Source: Arthrobacter globiformis
GTDB lineage: Bacteria > Actinomycetota > Actinomycetes > Actinomycetales > Micrococcaceae
Assembly (NCBI RefSeq): GCF_030817195.1
Contig: NZ_JAUSYZ010000002.1
Span: 1-64,000, forward strand
DNA length: 64,000 nucleotides
Direction of reading: 5' to 3'
Both the position numbers and the translations under genes were made by a program. Positions 16,846-26,248 of this stretch are shown here, in pieces; the first letter of the stretch is position 1, and the number at the start of each line of letters is the position of its first letter. Under the pieces are notes generated by a model. The model saw nothing but the letters and a program-made list of their open reading frames with translations. It made no database searches and had not been told where the DNA came from.

Positions 16846-17842
16846 GAAGCCAGGATGCAAGCCTGACACCATGATCTACCTGGAGAATGTCTCCAAGCGC
16901 TACCCCGATCAGGGCAAAGACGCCGTGGCCGGCCTGTCCATGGAAATTAAGCGCGGCGAATTCGTGGTCCTGGTCGGGCCTTCAGGATGTGGAAAAACCA
17001 CCACGCTACGAATGATCAATCGGTTGGTTGAACCGACCGGTGGGCGCATCTGGATCGATGGCAAGGATGTCACCCACGTAGACGTCGATCAGTTGCGGCG
17101 CGGCATCGGTTACGTCATCCAGCAGATCGGCTTGCTGCCGCATCTGACCATCGCTGAGAATGTGGCGCTGGTTCCGAAACTTTTGGGTGACTCCAAGAGC
17201 AAGCGGCGTGCACGCGCCGAGGAACTCCTGGATCTCGTTGGATTGGAGCCGGCCACCTACGCGGACCGTTACCCCAAGCAGCTCTCCGGCGGCCAGCAGC
17301 AGCGTGTGGGAGTGGCCCGGGCACTCGCCGCGGACCCTCCCGTGATGCTCATGGACGAGCCCTTCGGCGCGGTGGATCCCATCGCCCGGGAAAAGCTGCA
17401 AATAGAGTTCCTTCGACTGCAGGAGCGCATCCGCAAGACCATTGTTCTGGTCACCCACGACATCGATGAGGCCCTGCGGCTCGGTGACAGGATCGCCATT
17501 TTTGGCCCCGGTTCAAGGCTGGCGCAGTTTGACACTCCGCTGCAGATTCTCAGCAACCCGGCTGATGATTTCGTTCGCGATTTCGTCGGGACGGGAGCTT
17601 CGGTGCGCCGCCTTACCCTGTTGACGGTCCGTGATGTGGTTGGCCCGTCCACCCCAGAGGCCGGCAGTGTGCTCGCCACGGTTGATGCTGACCCTGGCGA
17701 GAGCGTCCACCGCGCACTGGAACGGGTCCTGGCAGCCGGCGCCGAAGGCGTCACCGTGCAACTCGACGGCGGGACAACCCGGGTCATTGACATACAGGGG
17801 CTGCTCACCGCAGCGGCTCAGCGGACTCCGGTGCCGTCATGA
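16838..17842 (+). CDS. Quaternary-amine ABC importer ATPase (OpuCA/ProV type)
   Basis: A 334-aa ATPase with Walker A GPSGCGKTT, signature LSGGQQQRVGVARAL, Walker B VMLMDEPFGAVDP and VLVTHDIDEAL. It has the family-typical ending (LQILSNPADDFVRDFVGT) followed by a CBS-like C-terminal region of about 80 residues that in relatives senses ionic strength. The ATG at 16838 overlaps the previous gene. A start at 16871 (MIYLENV) would match shorter homologues. The stop overlaps the next permease start (ATGA). Confidence 0.93.
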   Translation: MSEKPGCKPDTMIYLENVSKRYPDQGKDAVAGLSMEIKRGEFVVLVGPSGCGKTTTLRMINRLVEPTGGRIWIDGKDVTHVDVDQLRRGIGYVIQQIGLLPHLTIAENVALVPKLLGDSKSKRRARAEELLDLVGLEPATYADRYPKQLSGGQQQRVGVARALAADPPVMLMDEPFGAVDPIAREKLQIEFLRLQERIRKTIVLVTHDIDEALRLGDRIAIFGPGSRLAQFDTPLQILSNPADDFVRDFVGTGASVRRLTLLTVRDVVGPSTPEAGSVLATVDADPGESVHRALERVLAAGAEGVTVQLDGGTTRVIDIQGLLTAAAQRTPVPS

Positions 17843-18597
17843 GCTCGACAGTCATTGACCGGATCAACGTTCCAGGATCCAAGCGGGCCAGGGCGTGGGT
17901 TGTGCCGGCCATCGTGGTGGCACTCCTCGTAGGGGTCGCCGCTTACATTGGATCCACCCCCCTTGACTCAAGCGAAGCCCGCAGCCTGGCCCCGGATGTC
18001 ATTTTCACCTCGCTGTGGCAACACGTCCAGCTGGTTGCTGTTTCGACGGTACTCACTATCGCCATCGGTGTTCCGCTGGGTGTCCTGCTCACCAGGGCGC
18101 GCACCGGGGGAGTGGGTGCCGTGGTGTTGGCGGCAGCCAACGCCGGGCAGGCCATCCCTTCCATCGGAGTCCTCGTTTTACTCGCAATGATGTTCGGCGT
18201 CGGATTCTGGATGGCAGTCATCGCACTGGTGGCCTATGCCCTGCTTCCGGTGCTGCGCAATACCATGGTGGGCATCCGCCAAGTGGACCGGGCGCTGCTG
18301 GATGCCGGCCGGGGCATGGGCATGAGCGCCCGTGAGGTCCTCCTCACCATCGAGCTTCCCCTCGCGGTTCCCGTCATGCTCGCCGGGATCAGGGTGGCAC
18401 TCATTCTTAACGTGGGAGTAGCGACACTCGCAGCCTTCACCAACGCCGGGGGCCTGGGATCAATTATCTCCTCCGGCATCTCCCTAAACCGTATGCCTGT
18501 TCTCATTGTCGGCAGCGTGCTGACCATCTGCCTCGCCCTGACCGTGGACTGGTTGGCCGGCATTGCCGAGCGGCTCCTGCGTCCCAGGGGCATCTAA
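17839..18597 (+). CDS. Quaternary-amine ABC importer permease (OpuCD type)
   Basis: The second permease, 252 aa, with an N-terminal membrane anchor (VVPAIVVALLVGVAAYIG) and the loop VDRALLDAGRGMGMSAREVLLTIELPLAVPV. The ATGA overlap with the ATPase stop shows coupling. It is longer at the N-terminus than the partner at 16201 and likely pairs with it as a heterodimer. Confidence 0.92.
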   Translation: MSSTVIDRINVPGSKRARAWVVPAIVVALLVGVAAYIGSTPLDSSEARSLAPDVIFTSLWQHVQLVAVSTVLTIAIGVPLGVLLTRARTGGVGAVVLAAANAGQAIPSIGVLVLLAMMFGVGFWMAVIALVAYALLPVLRNTMVGIRQVDRALLDAGRGMGMSAREVLLTIELPLAVPVMLAGIRVALILNVGVATLAAFTNAGGLGSIISSGISLNRMPVLIVGSVLTICLALTVDWLAGIAERLLRPRGI

Positions 18598-18625
18598 TCT
18601 CCCACCACAAGTGAAAGTGATACAA

Positions 18626-19579
18626 ATGCGTAAAAGTATGCTTGCCGCCGGTTTGCTCAGTGTTGTGCTCACCAGCGGCTGCGCGCTGGGCGGCAACGGT
18701 CCCGGCCAGGCCGCGGGCGGCGCGGCCAAGGACGGCCCCCTGAAAGATGCCGCCCTCAATGTCGCCTCGAAGAACTTCACCGAACAGCTCCTGTTGTGTG
18801 AAGTTGCCGCACAGCGCCTGGAATCACAGGGCGCGAGCGTTGAGCGGACCTGCGGGATGAGCGGCTCCAGCGCCGTCCGCGCAGCGTTGACCAGCGGCGC
18901 TGTGGACATGTACTGGGAATACACGGGCAGTGGCTGGCTCACCCACCTGCAGCAAAAAGAGACCATCACCGACCCCGAGGTGATGTATCAAAAGCTCAGC
19001 TCCTTAGACAAGGAAAAGAACGGCGTCATTTGGTTGCCGCCCGCTCCTGCCAACAACACCTACGGGGTAGCCGTCAAGACTGAAACCGCGAAAAAGCTGG
19101 GGGTCGCGACCCTCTCCGACTACGCCAAGCTAAGCAGATCCGATCCAGCCAGCGCCGCGTTCTGCGGGGCATCAGAGTTCTTCGGGCGCGATGACGGATG
19201 GTCTGGCCTGAAGAACATGTACGGCATCACCCTCCCCCAGAACAAGGTGGCCGAACTCGCCGAAGGGCCAATTTACAACGCCATCGGATCGGGTAACCCC
19301 TGTAACTTCGGTGAGGTGTTCGCCACCGACGGCCGCATCGCGTCCCTGGACCTGACGGTCCTCGAGGACGACAAGAAGTTCTTCCCGCCCTACAACCTCT
19401 CGCTGAACGTCACGCAGGCCGCCCTGGAAAAGTCCCCCGAGATCGCCGAAGTCATGGAACCGGTCAGCAAACTGCTCACCACCGCCGAACTGCAAAAGCT
19501 TAACGCTGAAATTGACGTTGACGGAAAGACACCCGAGGAGGTGGCCAGCGGATGGTTGACGTCCAACAACCTCAACTAA
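18626..19579 (+). CDS. Quaternary-amine-binding lipoprotein (OpuCC/OpuAC type)
   Basis: A 317-aa substrate-binding protein. The lipobox LTSGC puts the acylated Cys at residue 19. The mature start NVASKNFTEQLLLCEVAAQRLE and the VDMYWEYTGSGWL region are hallmarks of the OpuAC family. The ATG at 18626 follows GAAAGTGA. Upstream in-frame sequence from 18563 belongs to the previous gene. The TAA overlaps the ATG of the nitrilase-family gene (TAATG), which ties import directly to breakdown. Confidence 0.92.
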   Translation: MRKSMLAAGLLSVVLTSGCALGGNGPGQAAGGAAKDGPLKDAALNVASKNFTEQLLLCEVAAQRLESQGASVERTCGMSGSSAVRAALTSGAVDMYWEYTGSGWLTHLQQKETITDPEVMYQKLSSLDKEKNGVIWLPPAPANNTYGVAVKTETAKKLGVATLSDYAKLSRSDPASAAFCGASEFFGRDDGWSGLKNMYGITLPQNKVAELAEGPIYNAIGSGNPCNFGEVFATDGRIASLDLTVLEDDKKFFPPYNLSLNVTQAALEKSPEIAEVMEPVSKLLTTAELQKLNAEIDVDGKTPEEVASGWLTSNNLN

Positions 19580-20442
19580 TGTCGCAGCAGCGGGCGGACA
19601 CGCTGCGCGTGGGGTTGTTGCAGACGGCCCCGGTGTTCGGAGAGGTGGAGGCGAACATCCGCCGGATTCTGGAAATGCGGGAGAACGTCGGCTACGTGGA
19701 CCTGGCCCTCACGCCGGAACTGTCGGTCAACGGGTACGGCTTCGGAACCGGGGCAGATTACCGGCCGCTGCAGGCGAACGATCAACGCCTCAGGGCTTTC
19801 GCCAACCAGAGCGGCGCCATGGGCATAGGTTTCGCCGAGACCGTCGGCGACGGAAATCCACGCAACGCATACCTGATCACAGGGGCGGAAGAACGTCACC
19901 ATCAGCAAAAGATCCACCCCGTCTCATACGCTCCCTGGAACGAACACTTGGGCTTTGACGCCGGAGACGCGGTGGACACCGCGGTCATCGGTGGTGCACG
20001 GTGTGCCACGGTCATCTGTAACGACATGTGGCACCCCGTCATCCCGTGGCTCGCAGCCCAGGCAGGAGCGGAAGTGCTGATCGTTCCTGTTGCCAGCATC
20101 GAGGGCGCCAACGCCGGGCAAGTGCAGCGCACCTGGCAGGTCATCCTCGAGCACGCAGCCCTGCTCCTGCAGTGCTACGTGGTGTTCATTAACCGCTGCG
20201 GGACCGACGGAGGGGCGAAATTCTGGGGGCAATCGCGCATCCTGGCCCCGGACGGATCCGTCGTGGCAGCGGCCGGGTCCACCGAGACCGCCTTGACGGC
20301 CAACCTCAACCTCGCGGCCCTGAGGTCCCTCCGGGCCCGCACACCGCTGCTGGCCGAAGCTCGGCACGACGTGGTGCTCAATACCCTGAGCCGGCGCACC
20401 CTGACGGAGGCCGCTTTGAAAGGACACGATCCACTTGTTTGA
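19579..20442 (+). CDS. Carbon-nitrogen hydrolase (nitrilase superfamily)
   Basis: A 287-aa amidase or carbamoylase-like enzyme. The catalytic Glu-Lys-Cys set is present: Glu47 (LTPELSVNGYGF), Lys111 (HQQKIHPVSYAPW) and Cys147 (TVICNDMWHP). The family hydrolyses C-N bonds of amides, carbamoyl amines or nitriles in the cytoplasm. The start overlaps the binding-protein stop (TAATG) and the end overlaps the next gene. The substrate is probably the imported compound or a breakdown product (inference). Confidence 0.9.
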   Translation: MSQQRADTLRVGLLQTAPVFGEVEANIRRILEMRENVGYVDLALTPELSVNGYGFGTGADYRPLQANDQRLRAFANQSGAMGIGFAETVGDGNPRNAYLITGAEERHHQQKIHPVSYAPWNEHLGFDAGDAVDTAVIGGARCATVICNDMWHPVIPWLAAQAGAEVLIVPVASIEGANAGQVQRTWQVILEHAALLLQCYVVFINRCGTDGGAKFWGQSRILAPDGSVVAAAGSTETALTANLNLAALRSLRARTPLLAEARHDVVLNTLSRRTLTEAALKGHDPLV

Positions 20443-21268
20443 TGTCCATGTCCATGCAGCGCCTGATGTGATCGGGCGTATCGGCCATGACGACGAGATC
20501 TGCGCTGAATACGCTGAAGCAGGCTTCACCGGCTTTGTCCTCAAGGCCCACCACGAGTCCACCGTTGGCCGGGCATCGGCGCTGACCCGCTCCTCAGGGC
20601 TGGATGTTGTGGGCGGCATCGCCCTGAACCGGCCGGCCGGGGGAATAAACCCTGACGCCGTCGTCTCTGCTCTGGGCAGCGGCGGCCGGGTGGTCTGGTT
20701 TCCCACCGCAGATGCTCATACCCAGGAAACCGCTTCCCTGCCCCGCCTCAGTGACCTTGAAACCCGGCTGGATCGGGCCGTCCTGGCGGTCCCCCCTGTA
20801 CTCACACCCGGCGTTAGGCAATCAGCAGATATTTCCTTGGTCCTGGACCTCATTGCCGAACATGACGCGGTGCTCTGCACCGGGCACGTGAGCGCCGCCG
20901 AATGCTGGTGGCTCGTGGACGAGGCCCAGCGGCGCGGCATTACCCGGTTCCTGCTGACCCATCCTTCCTACACCGTGCCCGGTATGAGCGTGGCCGAGAT
21001 CGCCGAGTTCGCCGCCCGGGGCGCGTTCATAGAAATCACCGCTTACCAGCTGTGGCATCAGCCAGGCATGAGCGCCGCCCGTCTGGCCCAGGTGGCGCTT
21101 GCTGCCGGGGACCGGCTCGTCCTTGCCTCGGACGCCGGACAACCGGACAGCCCGCAGCCGCCCGAAGCCCTGCGGCAGTTGGTCTCCGCCCTTCACGGCG
21201 AAGGCCTGGACAAAGGCTGGCTGGCCGACGCGGCTTCTGAGATTCCCAGAAAGCTGGTGCTCTCATGA
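20435..21268 (+). CDS. DUF6282-like metal-dependent hydrolase (amidohydrolase fold)
   Basis: A 277-aa TIM-barrel protein. The N-terminal metal motif is FDVHVHAAPD, with later histidines in LKAHHESTVG, LCTGHVSA and LLTHPSYTVPG and an Asp in LASDAGQPDSPQ, the order expected of the amidohydrolase superfamily. The match to DUF6282 is by recollection. The start is TTG 20435 with GAAAGGAC upstream. It overlaps the previous gene by eight bases, so it is the third coupled step after import. Confidence 0.8.
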   Translation: MFDVHVHAAPDVIGRIGHDDEICAEYAEAGFTGFVLKAHHESTVGRASALTRSSGLDVVGGIALNRPAGGINPDAVVSALGSGGRVVWFPTADAHTQETASLPRLSDLETRLDRAVLAVPPVLTPGVRQSADISLVLDLIAEHDAVLCTGHVSAAECWWLVDEAQRRGITRFLLTHPSYTVPGMSVAEIAEFAARGAFIEITAYQLWHQPGMSAARLAQVALAAGDRLVLASDAGQPDSPQPPEALRQLVSALHGEGLDKGWLADAASEIPRKLVLS

Positions 21269-21644
21269 ACGCCGGGACCCTTCGGCCAGAGACAGTGCAA
21301 GGCGCCTAGAAGAGGCCGTGGTTCCCTGAACAGGGACGACAGCTCCAGATCAGCTCATGCAGCATAGCGTAAGACACTGCCTCCAGCGGACTGCTCCGGA
21401 TCTGACATAACGGAAGCCGGCCCACAGAGACGGGGAGTTGCTGCTCCCACAGAGCTTCGTCGCGGCCGTTTTCTGCGGGCGGACCGGGATATGGCGGGGC
21501 GTTCCGCCCTGCTGGTCATTGAACGGTCAGCACCCTTGGTGTCGCTGCACTCGTAATGGTCGCGCCCATAATGCTCGGCTGCCCGAAATTCACGGATAGC
21601 CGGCCAATGTTTATCACCTGACAATCGGCACAGTAGGAGAAGAA
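21269..21644. other. Intergenic
   Basis: About 375 bases between the hydrolase and the dehydrogenase. No gene. GGAGAAGAA lies directly before the ATG at 21645. I see no clear terminator, so the dehydrogenase may be in the same transcript or have its own promoter. Confidence 0.4.
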
Positions 21645-24527
21645 ATGACCCCGGTCGCCCTGCGAGAGGACCTGACCACCCGCGTTGCATACGTTTCGGA
21701 CGCCTCTATATATCGGCGCGTACCCGCAGCTGTTGTTGAGCCCCGTACGGTAGAGGATATTCGAAACGCCTTGTCCGTCGCGAAGGAACGTGGTTGGTCC
21801 GTCGTGTGCCGAGGGGGAGGTACTTCTGTGGCCGGAAACGCGATCGGTGACGGACTCATCATCGATACCAGCCGCTACTTCAATCAGATTTTGGGCATCG
21901 ACCCGGAGGCCCGTACGGCCCGGATCCGCCCGGGAGTGGTGTGCGACACGCTGCGCGACGCGGCGGAAGAGTTCGGGCTCACCTATGGGCCCGACCCGTC
22001 CACGCACTCGCGCTGCACCGTCGGTGGCATGTTCGCCAATAACGCCTGCGGCTCCCACTCCTTGGCCTGGGGCACTGCCGCCGACAATATCGTCTCCCTC
22101 AAGCTGATGCTGGCTGACGGGCGGGAAATTGAAATCAGCGACACCAACTGCAGCGATCCGGTTATACAGGACGAGCTCAGGCGGCTTCGCGACGAGCACC
22201 TGGGCATCCTGCGGACCGAGCTTGGGCAATTCGCCCGCCAGGTATCCGGATACGGGTTGCATCACCTTCTCCCCGAGAATGGCTTTAACGTTGCCCGGGC
22301 CATGGCGGGATCCGAAGGCACCTGCGGGATTATCACCGAACTGACAGTCAGGCTCGTCAAGCGTCCCCGGGCCACGGCGCTGGCCGTCCTGGGATTCTCC
22401 GACGTCTTCGAGGCTGCAGCCACTGCGCCCCGTCTGAGGCGGCCTGGGGTCTACACAGTGGAAGGGATGGGCGCTGACCTCCTGGCCGCACTGCGGACCC
22501 GGCCCGGGCAACACACCGCCGGCTCCGAACTCCCCGACGGGGGAGGTTGGCTGTACGTGGAAGTCGGCGGAGAAACGCCCAGCGGGGCCGGCGACGCCGC
22601 CCGCGCGCTGGTTGAAGAGCTGGTCCGGGAGCGCCGCATCGTGGACTCAGTCGTGGTGACGGAGACCAAGCAGGCGCGCGCCCTATGGCGCATCAGGGAA
22701 GCAGGTGCCGGCATCGTCACCCGACTGCCCGACGGCGGCGAGGCCTGGCCCGGCTGGGAGGACTCTGCCGTGCCCCCGGAGCACCTGGCGGACTACCTAC
22801 GCGACCTCTATAAGATCCTGGACTCGCATGGGCTGCGCGGCATACCGTTCGGCCACTTCGGCGAAGGCTGCGTGCACATTCGGATCGATTTCAGCCTTGG
22901 GGCAGAAGAAGGAGTTCTCGGGTACCGGGCGTTCATCGAGGAGGCGGCCGCCATGGTGGCCCGTTATGGCGGATCCTTGTCGGGAGAACACGGTGATGGG
23001 CGGGCACGGTCGGCGCTGCTGCCCTTGATCTACTCCGCGGAAGCACTGACGGCCTTCGCACAATTCAAAAACATCTTTGATAAGGAGAACTTCTTTAACC
23101 CGGGCGTTCTCGTTGATCCGGAGCCGATCGACCAAGGCATCCGTCCCGGTCCCGGAAACCGTACCTTCGAGCTGACCCCGGTTCACGCTTTCAGTCATGA
23201 CGGCGGGTCATTCTCAGGCGCCACGAACCGCTGCGTTGGCGTCGGGCTCTGCCGCTCCGATGCGGGTTCCATGTGCCCCTCCTACCAAGTGACCCGGGAC
23301 GAGGTCCATTCCACCCGCGGGCGGGCGCGTGCGCTGGGGGAGATGTTGCGCGGGGAGTCAGTGACCGATGGTTGGCGATCCAAGGAAACGCTGGAGGCGC
23401 TGGACCTGTGCTTGTCATGCAAGGCCTGCTCCAGTGAGTGCCCGGTCAACGTCGATATGTCCACGTACAAGGCCGAGTTCCTCCATCATCACTACAAGGG
23501 CCGCATCCGTCCCATGGCCCACTACGCAATGGGATGGCTGCCGCTGACATCCCGCCTGCTGGAGGCTGTCCCGGGCGCCGCACGATTAGCCAATTGGACA
23601 CTTGGGTTCCGCCCGGTCGAAGAGCTGGTCAAACGCCTGGCCGGCATAGAACCCAAGCGCCGCATGATCCACTTCGCACCCCAAACCCTGCGGCAGTGGT
23701 TTGCAACCCGTACCCGGGCACAGGAAACAAGTTCGGGTGCGCCGACCACACCCGGTCCGGAACGACCCACCGTGATGCTGTGGCCGGACACGTTCAACAA
23801 CTTCAATTCCCCCGAGGTTGGTCAGGCCTCGGTCGAAGTCCTTGAGGCGATGGGGTATCGCGTGATCCTCCCTGATGGCCAGGTTTGTTGCGGGCTGACA
23901 TGGCACTCCACCGGACAGCTGGACATGGCCAAGCGGATTATTTCGCAGACTCTGGACTCATTGGGTCCGGCACTGGACGGAAAGACGCCCATCATTGGAC
24001 TGGAGCCGTCCTGCACCGTCATGCTCACGGAGGAGATCACCGAACTGTTGCCCGATGACCCCCGGGCCGCCAAGCTCGCACGCCAAGTCGTGACTCTGGC
24101 AGACATCGTGGCGGCCCACCGAGGACCCTGGCCGTTCGGCGAAATCAACATCAAAGCCATCTCCCAAGTGCACTGCCATCAGGAAGCGAAGGGATCCTAT
24201 GCCCCGGACAAAGCCGTGCTGCAGAAGCTAGGAGTGGACACCGACATCATTGCCTCCGGCTGTTGTGGACTCGCCGGCAACTTTGGTTTCGAGCCTGGGC
24301 ACTGGGACGTCTCACAGGCTCTGGGGGAACGTGAACTGTTTCCCACGGTGAGAACGAAAGACGAAGCCACGCTCGTCCTCGCAGACGGTTTCTCATGCCG
24401 TACGCAGGTAATGCAAGGCACCGGAGTCAGCGCCCGCCACTTGGCCGAAGTACTGAGACTGGCACTTGACCAGAGGACACCACAACGGGCCGCGCAGCAT
24501 CCGACCGACGCGTCGAAGACGAAGTGA
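21645..24527 (+). CDS. FAD-binding and Fe-S oxidoreductase (D-2-hydroxyacid dehydrogenase-like)
   Basis: A 960-aa fusion of a GlcD/Dld-type flavoprotein with a GlpC-type iron-sulfur subunit. The FAD_binding_4 domain (about 25-245) has WSVVCRGGGTSVAGNAIGDG. The FAD-linked oxidase C-terminal domain follows (about 260-525, HFGEGCVHIRIDF and SGEHGDG). Two 4Fe-4S motifs start near residue 530 (CVGVGLC...MCP) and 589 (CLSCKACSSECP). The CCG-type domains end with LEPSCTVM and SGCCGLAGNFG. Such enzymes oxidise D-lactate, glycolate or related hydroxyacids and feed the respiratory chain. Here it may oxidise a hydroxyacid released by the upstream hydrolases (inference). Confidence 0.9.
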   Translation: MTPVALREDLTTRVAYVSDASIYRRVPAAVVEPRTVEDIRNALSVAKERGWSVVCRGGGTSVAGNAIGDGLIIDTSRYFNQILGIDPEARTARIRPGVVCDTLRDAAEEFGLTYGPDPSTHSRCTVGGMFANNACGSHSLAWGTAADNIVSLKLMLADGREIEISDTNCSDPVIQDELRRLRDEHLGILRTELGQFARQVSGYGLHHLLPENGFNVARAMAGSEGTCGIITELTVRLVKRPRATALAVLGFSDVFEAAATAPRLRRPGVYTVEGMGADLLAALRTRPGQHTAGSELPDGGGWLYVEVGGETPSGAGDAARALVEELVRERRIVDSVVVTETKQARALWRIREAGAGIVTRLPDGGEAWPGWEDSAVPPEHLADYLRDLYKILDSHGLRGIPFGHFGEGCVHIRIDFSLGAEEGVLGYRAFIEEAAAMVARYGGSLSGEHGDGRARSALLPLIYSAEALTAFAQFKNIFDKENFFNPGVLVDPEPIDQGIRPGPGNRTFELTPVHAFSHDGGSFSGATNRCVGVGLCRSDAGSMCPSYQVTRDEVHSTRGRARALGEMLRGESVTDGWRSKETLEALDLCLSCKACSSECPVNVDMSTYKAEFLHHHYKGRIRPMAHYAMGWLPLTSRLLEAVPGAARLANWTLGFRPVEELVKRLAGIEPKRRMIHFAPQTLRQWFATRTRAQETSSGAPTTPGPERPTVMLWPDTFNNFNSPEVGQASVEVLEAMGYRVILPDGQVCCGLTWHSTGQLDMAKRIISQTLDSLGPALDGKTPIIGLEPSCTVMLTEEITELLPDDPRAAKLARQVVTLADIVAAHRGPWPFGEINIKAISQVHCHQEAKGSYAPDKAVLQKLGVDTDIIASGCCGLAGNFGFEPGHWDVSQALGERELFPTVRTKDEATLVLADGFSCRTQVMQGTGVSARHLAEVLRLALDQRTPQRAAQHPTDASKTK

Positions 24528-24591
24528 TTCCCGGCCAAGTTAGAGCCGGCCTTTGCCTGGACTCCGAGGTGACGAGAGCTCCGTATCTTAG

Positions 24592-25017
24592 GTGGCGCAC
24601 CTCCTGGCAACGGCACGGCAGCACATTTATCCCCCCGGGGTCCCTGTGACCCGCAAACCGTGCCAGGGCACTCAGAACTTAGTTTGGCTCTCCGGGGGAG
24701 TGATGTACTTGCGATGGCGTGCCGGAGCGGTCGTAGAGGAGAACGCAATAGCAGCGATGGCAAGGGTCTCTGAGCTGAGCCTCGGAGGTGCTTATCCCTT
24801 GCTCGTCGACGTTTGGGGAATCCAAAAGGTGGACTACCGCGCTCGAAGAGCGTTTGCGGCCGGGCCGTGGCGTGTGACCCGCGTGGCATTAGTCGCGTTC
24901 TCGGCAGTGGATCGGGTCGCGGTGCATTTCTATCTGAGCAGGCATCCCCCGGCTTGCCCCGCAAGACTGTTCGAGTCTGCACACGAGGCACTGATCTGGC
25001 TCCGAGGCGCTCTTTAG
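24592..25017 (+). CDS. Small STAS-like protein (DUF7793 type)
   Basis: Up to 141 aa. From about residue 30 it fits a family common in Arthrobacter: VWLSGGVMYLRWRAG, then AIAAMARVSEL, PLLVDVWGIQKV, RVALVAFSAVDRVAVHFYL and PARLFESAHEALIWL. The family name is from memory. The fold is STAS/SpoIIAA-like, suggesting a regulatory partner protein. The start could be GTG 24592 or GTG 24646, and homologues suggest the later one. It overlaps by a few bases the converging frame that ends at 25014. Confidence 0.65.
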   Translation: MAHLLATARQHIYPPGVPVTRKPCQGTQNLVWLSGGVMYLRWRAGAVVEENAIAAMARVSELSLGGAYPLLVDVWGIQKVDYRARRAFAAGPWRVTRVALVAFSAVDRVAVHFYLSRHPPACPARLFESAHEALIWLRGAL

Positions 25018-25319
25018 CCCTGAGGAAGCCCTGCGTCAGCTTCACGGAGAATCCGAATGGACAGCCTGATACCAGGATCCGGACGCACAATCTTCAGTCC
25101 GCAAGATCCCCAACCGTGCCGTGTGGCGATATTCCCAGAAGGAGGTGCACGGTCGTCCTCGATGATCTCGTCCAGCTCCATGGCCAGTCTGGCGTCGCGG
25201 CGGAACGCGGCCAGCACCTCGAGCGGGCAAGCCTGCAGACTGGAGCGGGCATACACCGCGCGGAAGAATCCAATCCGCCCAAATTCTGCCTTCCGAAGTA
25301 GCTGTGGCCACTTGTTCAA
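25014..25319 (-). CDS. Hypothetical 101-aa protein, possibly frame-disrupted
   Basis: The central part (VLAAFRRDARLAMELDEIIEDDRAP) and the rest look like real protein, and the antisense frame is serine-rich junk. The N-terminus is uncertain. A GTG at 25326 in another frame gives MSLEQVATATSEG, which also looks natural and could be the original start before a frameshift. It follows a frame encoding LDDVPPARLLREGHVEDGAQ and an alanine-rich end (stop near 25329) joined to the recombinase remnant. No family recognised. Confidence 0.35.
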   Translation of the reverse strand: MNKWPQLLRKAEFGRIGFFRAVYARSSLQACPLEVLAAFRRDARLAMELDEIIEDDRAPPSGNIATRHGWGSCGLKIVRPDPGIRLSIRILREADAGLPQG

Positions 25320-25432
25320 GACTCACCCGTCAGCCTGCTGCCGCGAATGCCCGTGCGGCAGCCAGGACCGCCTGCGCCCCATCCTCGACGTGGCCTTCCC
25401 GAAGCAGCCGCGCCGGCGGCACGTCGTCGAGC

Positions 25433-25678
25433 TGGGGACCAGTGAACGCAGGTCATCCAGATTGGTGCAAGCCGATCCGTGATGTGCACCACCACGGTGT
25501 CCCCGTTACGGGCAAACCGCAGCATCTTGACCTGCTTTTATAAAGGCCATAGAACTCAATCTGACAGGTTGAGAGTTTTGTAGGCACTCAGTCAGCTCCG
25601 GTCTGGACGTGTCCCTGCCTGGGGCTTTGTCCGTGAAGACCCGATCCAGAACCTGATGCTTCGATCGTTTGATGTCAG
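25433..25678 (-). pseudogene. Rearranged remnant of a serine recombinase
   Basis: Read on the minus strand, 25655-25591 matches codons of the intact recombinase at 47400-47464, and 25523-25433 matches the stretch from 47471 (LLRFARHGDTVVVHS, then NLDDLR). Between them sits an insert of about 60 bases (25524-25585). This insert is the plus-strand copy of the sequence upstream of the intact gene and includes a 32-base identical block. The outer end (25678-25663) matches 47242-47257, so the first 20 or so codons and their leader are deleted. The gene is clearly broken. Confidence 0.8.
25542..25573 (+). repeat. 32-base repeat, copy 1 (with 47281-47312)
   Basis: Identical over 32 bases to 47281-47312, with flanking similarity (ATCTTGACCTGC at 25524-25535 and 47263-47274). 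In copy 2 it lies just upstream of the intact recombinase, so it may be part of a recombination (res-like) site. Here it is embedded inside the broken recombinase in the opposite sense to the gene. Confidence 0.8.
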
Positions 25679-26248
25679 GTTGGGGTGTACTTCAACGTGA
25701 CCAGGGGAGCGACCGAGTCGACCTCCTGCCGTCCAGGGAGTCGTGATTAAACGAAGTGCTGCCTCGTAAGCCGCGGGCTGCTGGGCGCCCTGTAGGCCGT
25801 GGTCCACCCGGCCAGCCCTCGAAGTTTGTCTCCCACGCAGTTTGTTCGCTCTGGTCGGGGCCACGACGCCGTGGTTGTCGAAGGTGCCTTACGCCGAGCG
25901 CTGACAGGGATAGACAGCGGCACCGAGGCGGCGTCGCCGCGCAGTCAAAGAACTCTGCCTACGGTTGCTGACCAGCAGGCAGGGGGAGTGGAGCGAGCGT
26001 TAAGCCTGGCGACCGCAAGGAGCCCTTCTTGGGCGTCACTCTCATGCGGCCACAAGAGAGCAACCATCGCCGCCAGCAGTCATCCCAAAGTCCTTCCTTT
26101 AGGGTGAAATGCTCCAGAACCACCTGGCACGAGTCAGGTCATGACCAGCAGCTCACTAGAGCTTGGCGCTGTTGCTGGAAAGTGGCCGTGGCAGAGCACA
26201 GGGGCTCGTTCACCGGAGGAAGTTAACTGGTCCGGCATGCCACGATTT
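25679..26248. other. No supported gene
   Basis: About 570 bases with only shadow-like frames on the plus strand (25756-25971, 25799-26107, 26141-26395). It is part of the scar region between the recombinase remnant and the small genes that follow. Confidence 0.4.
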
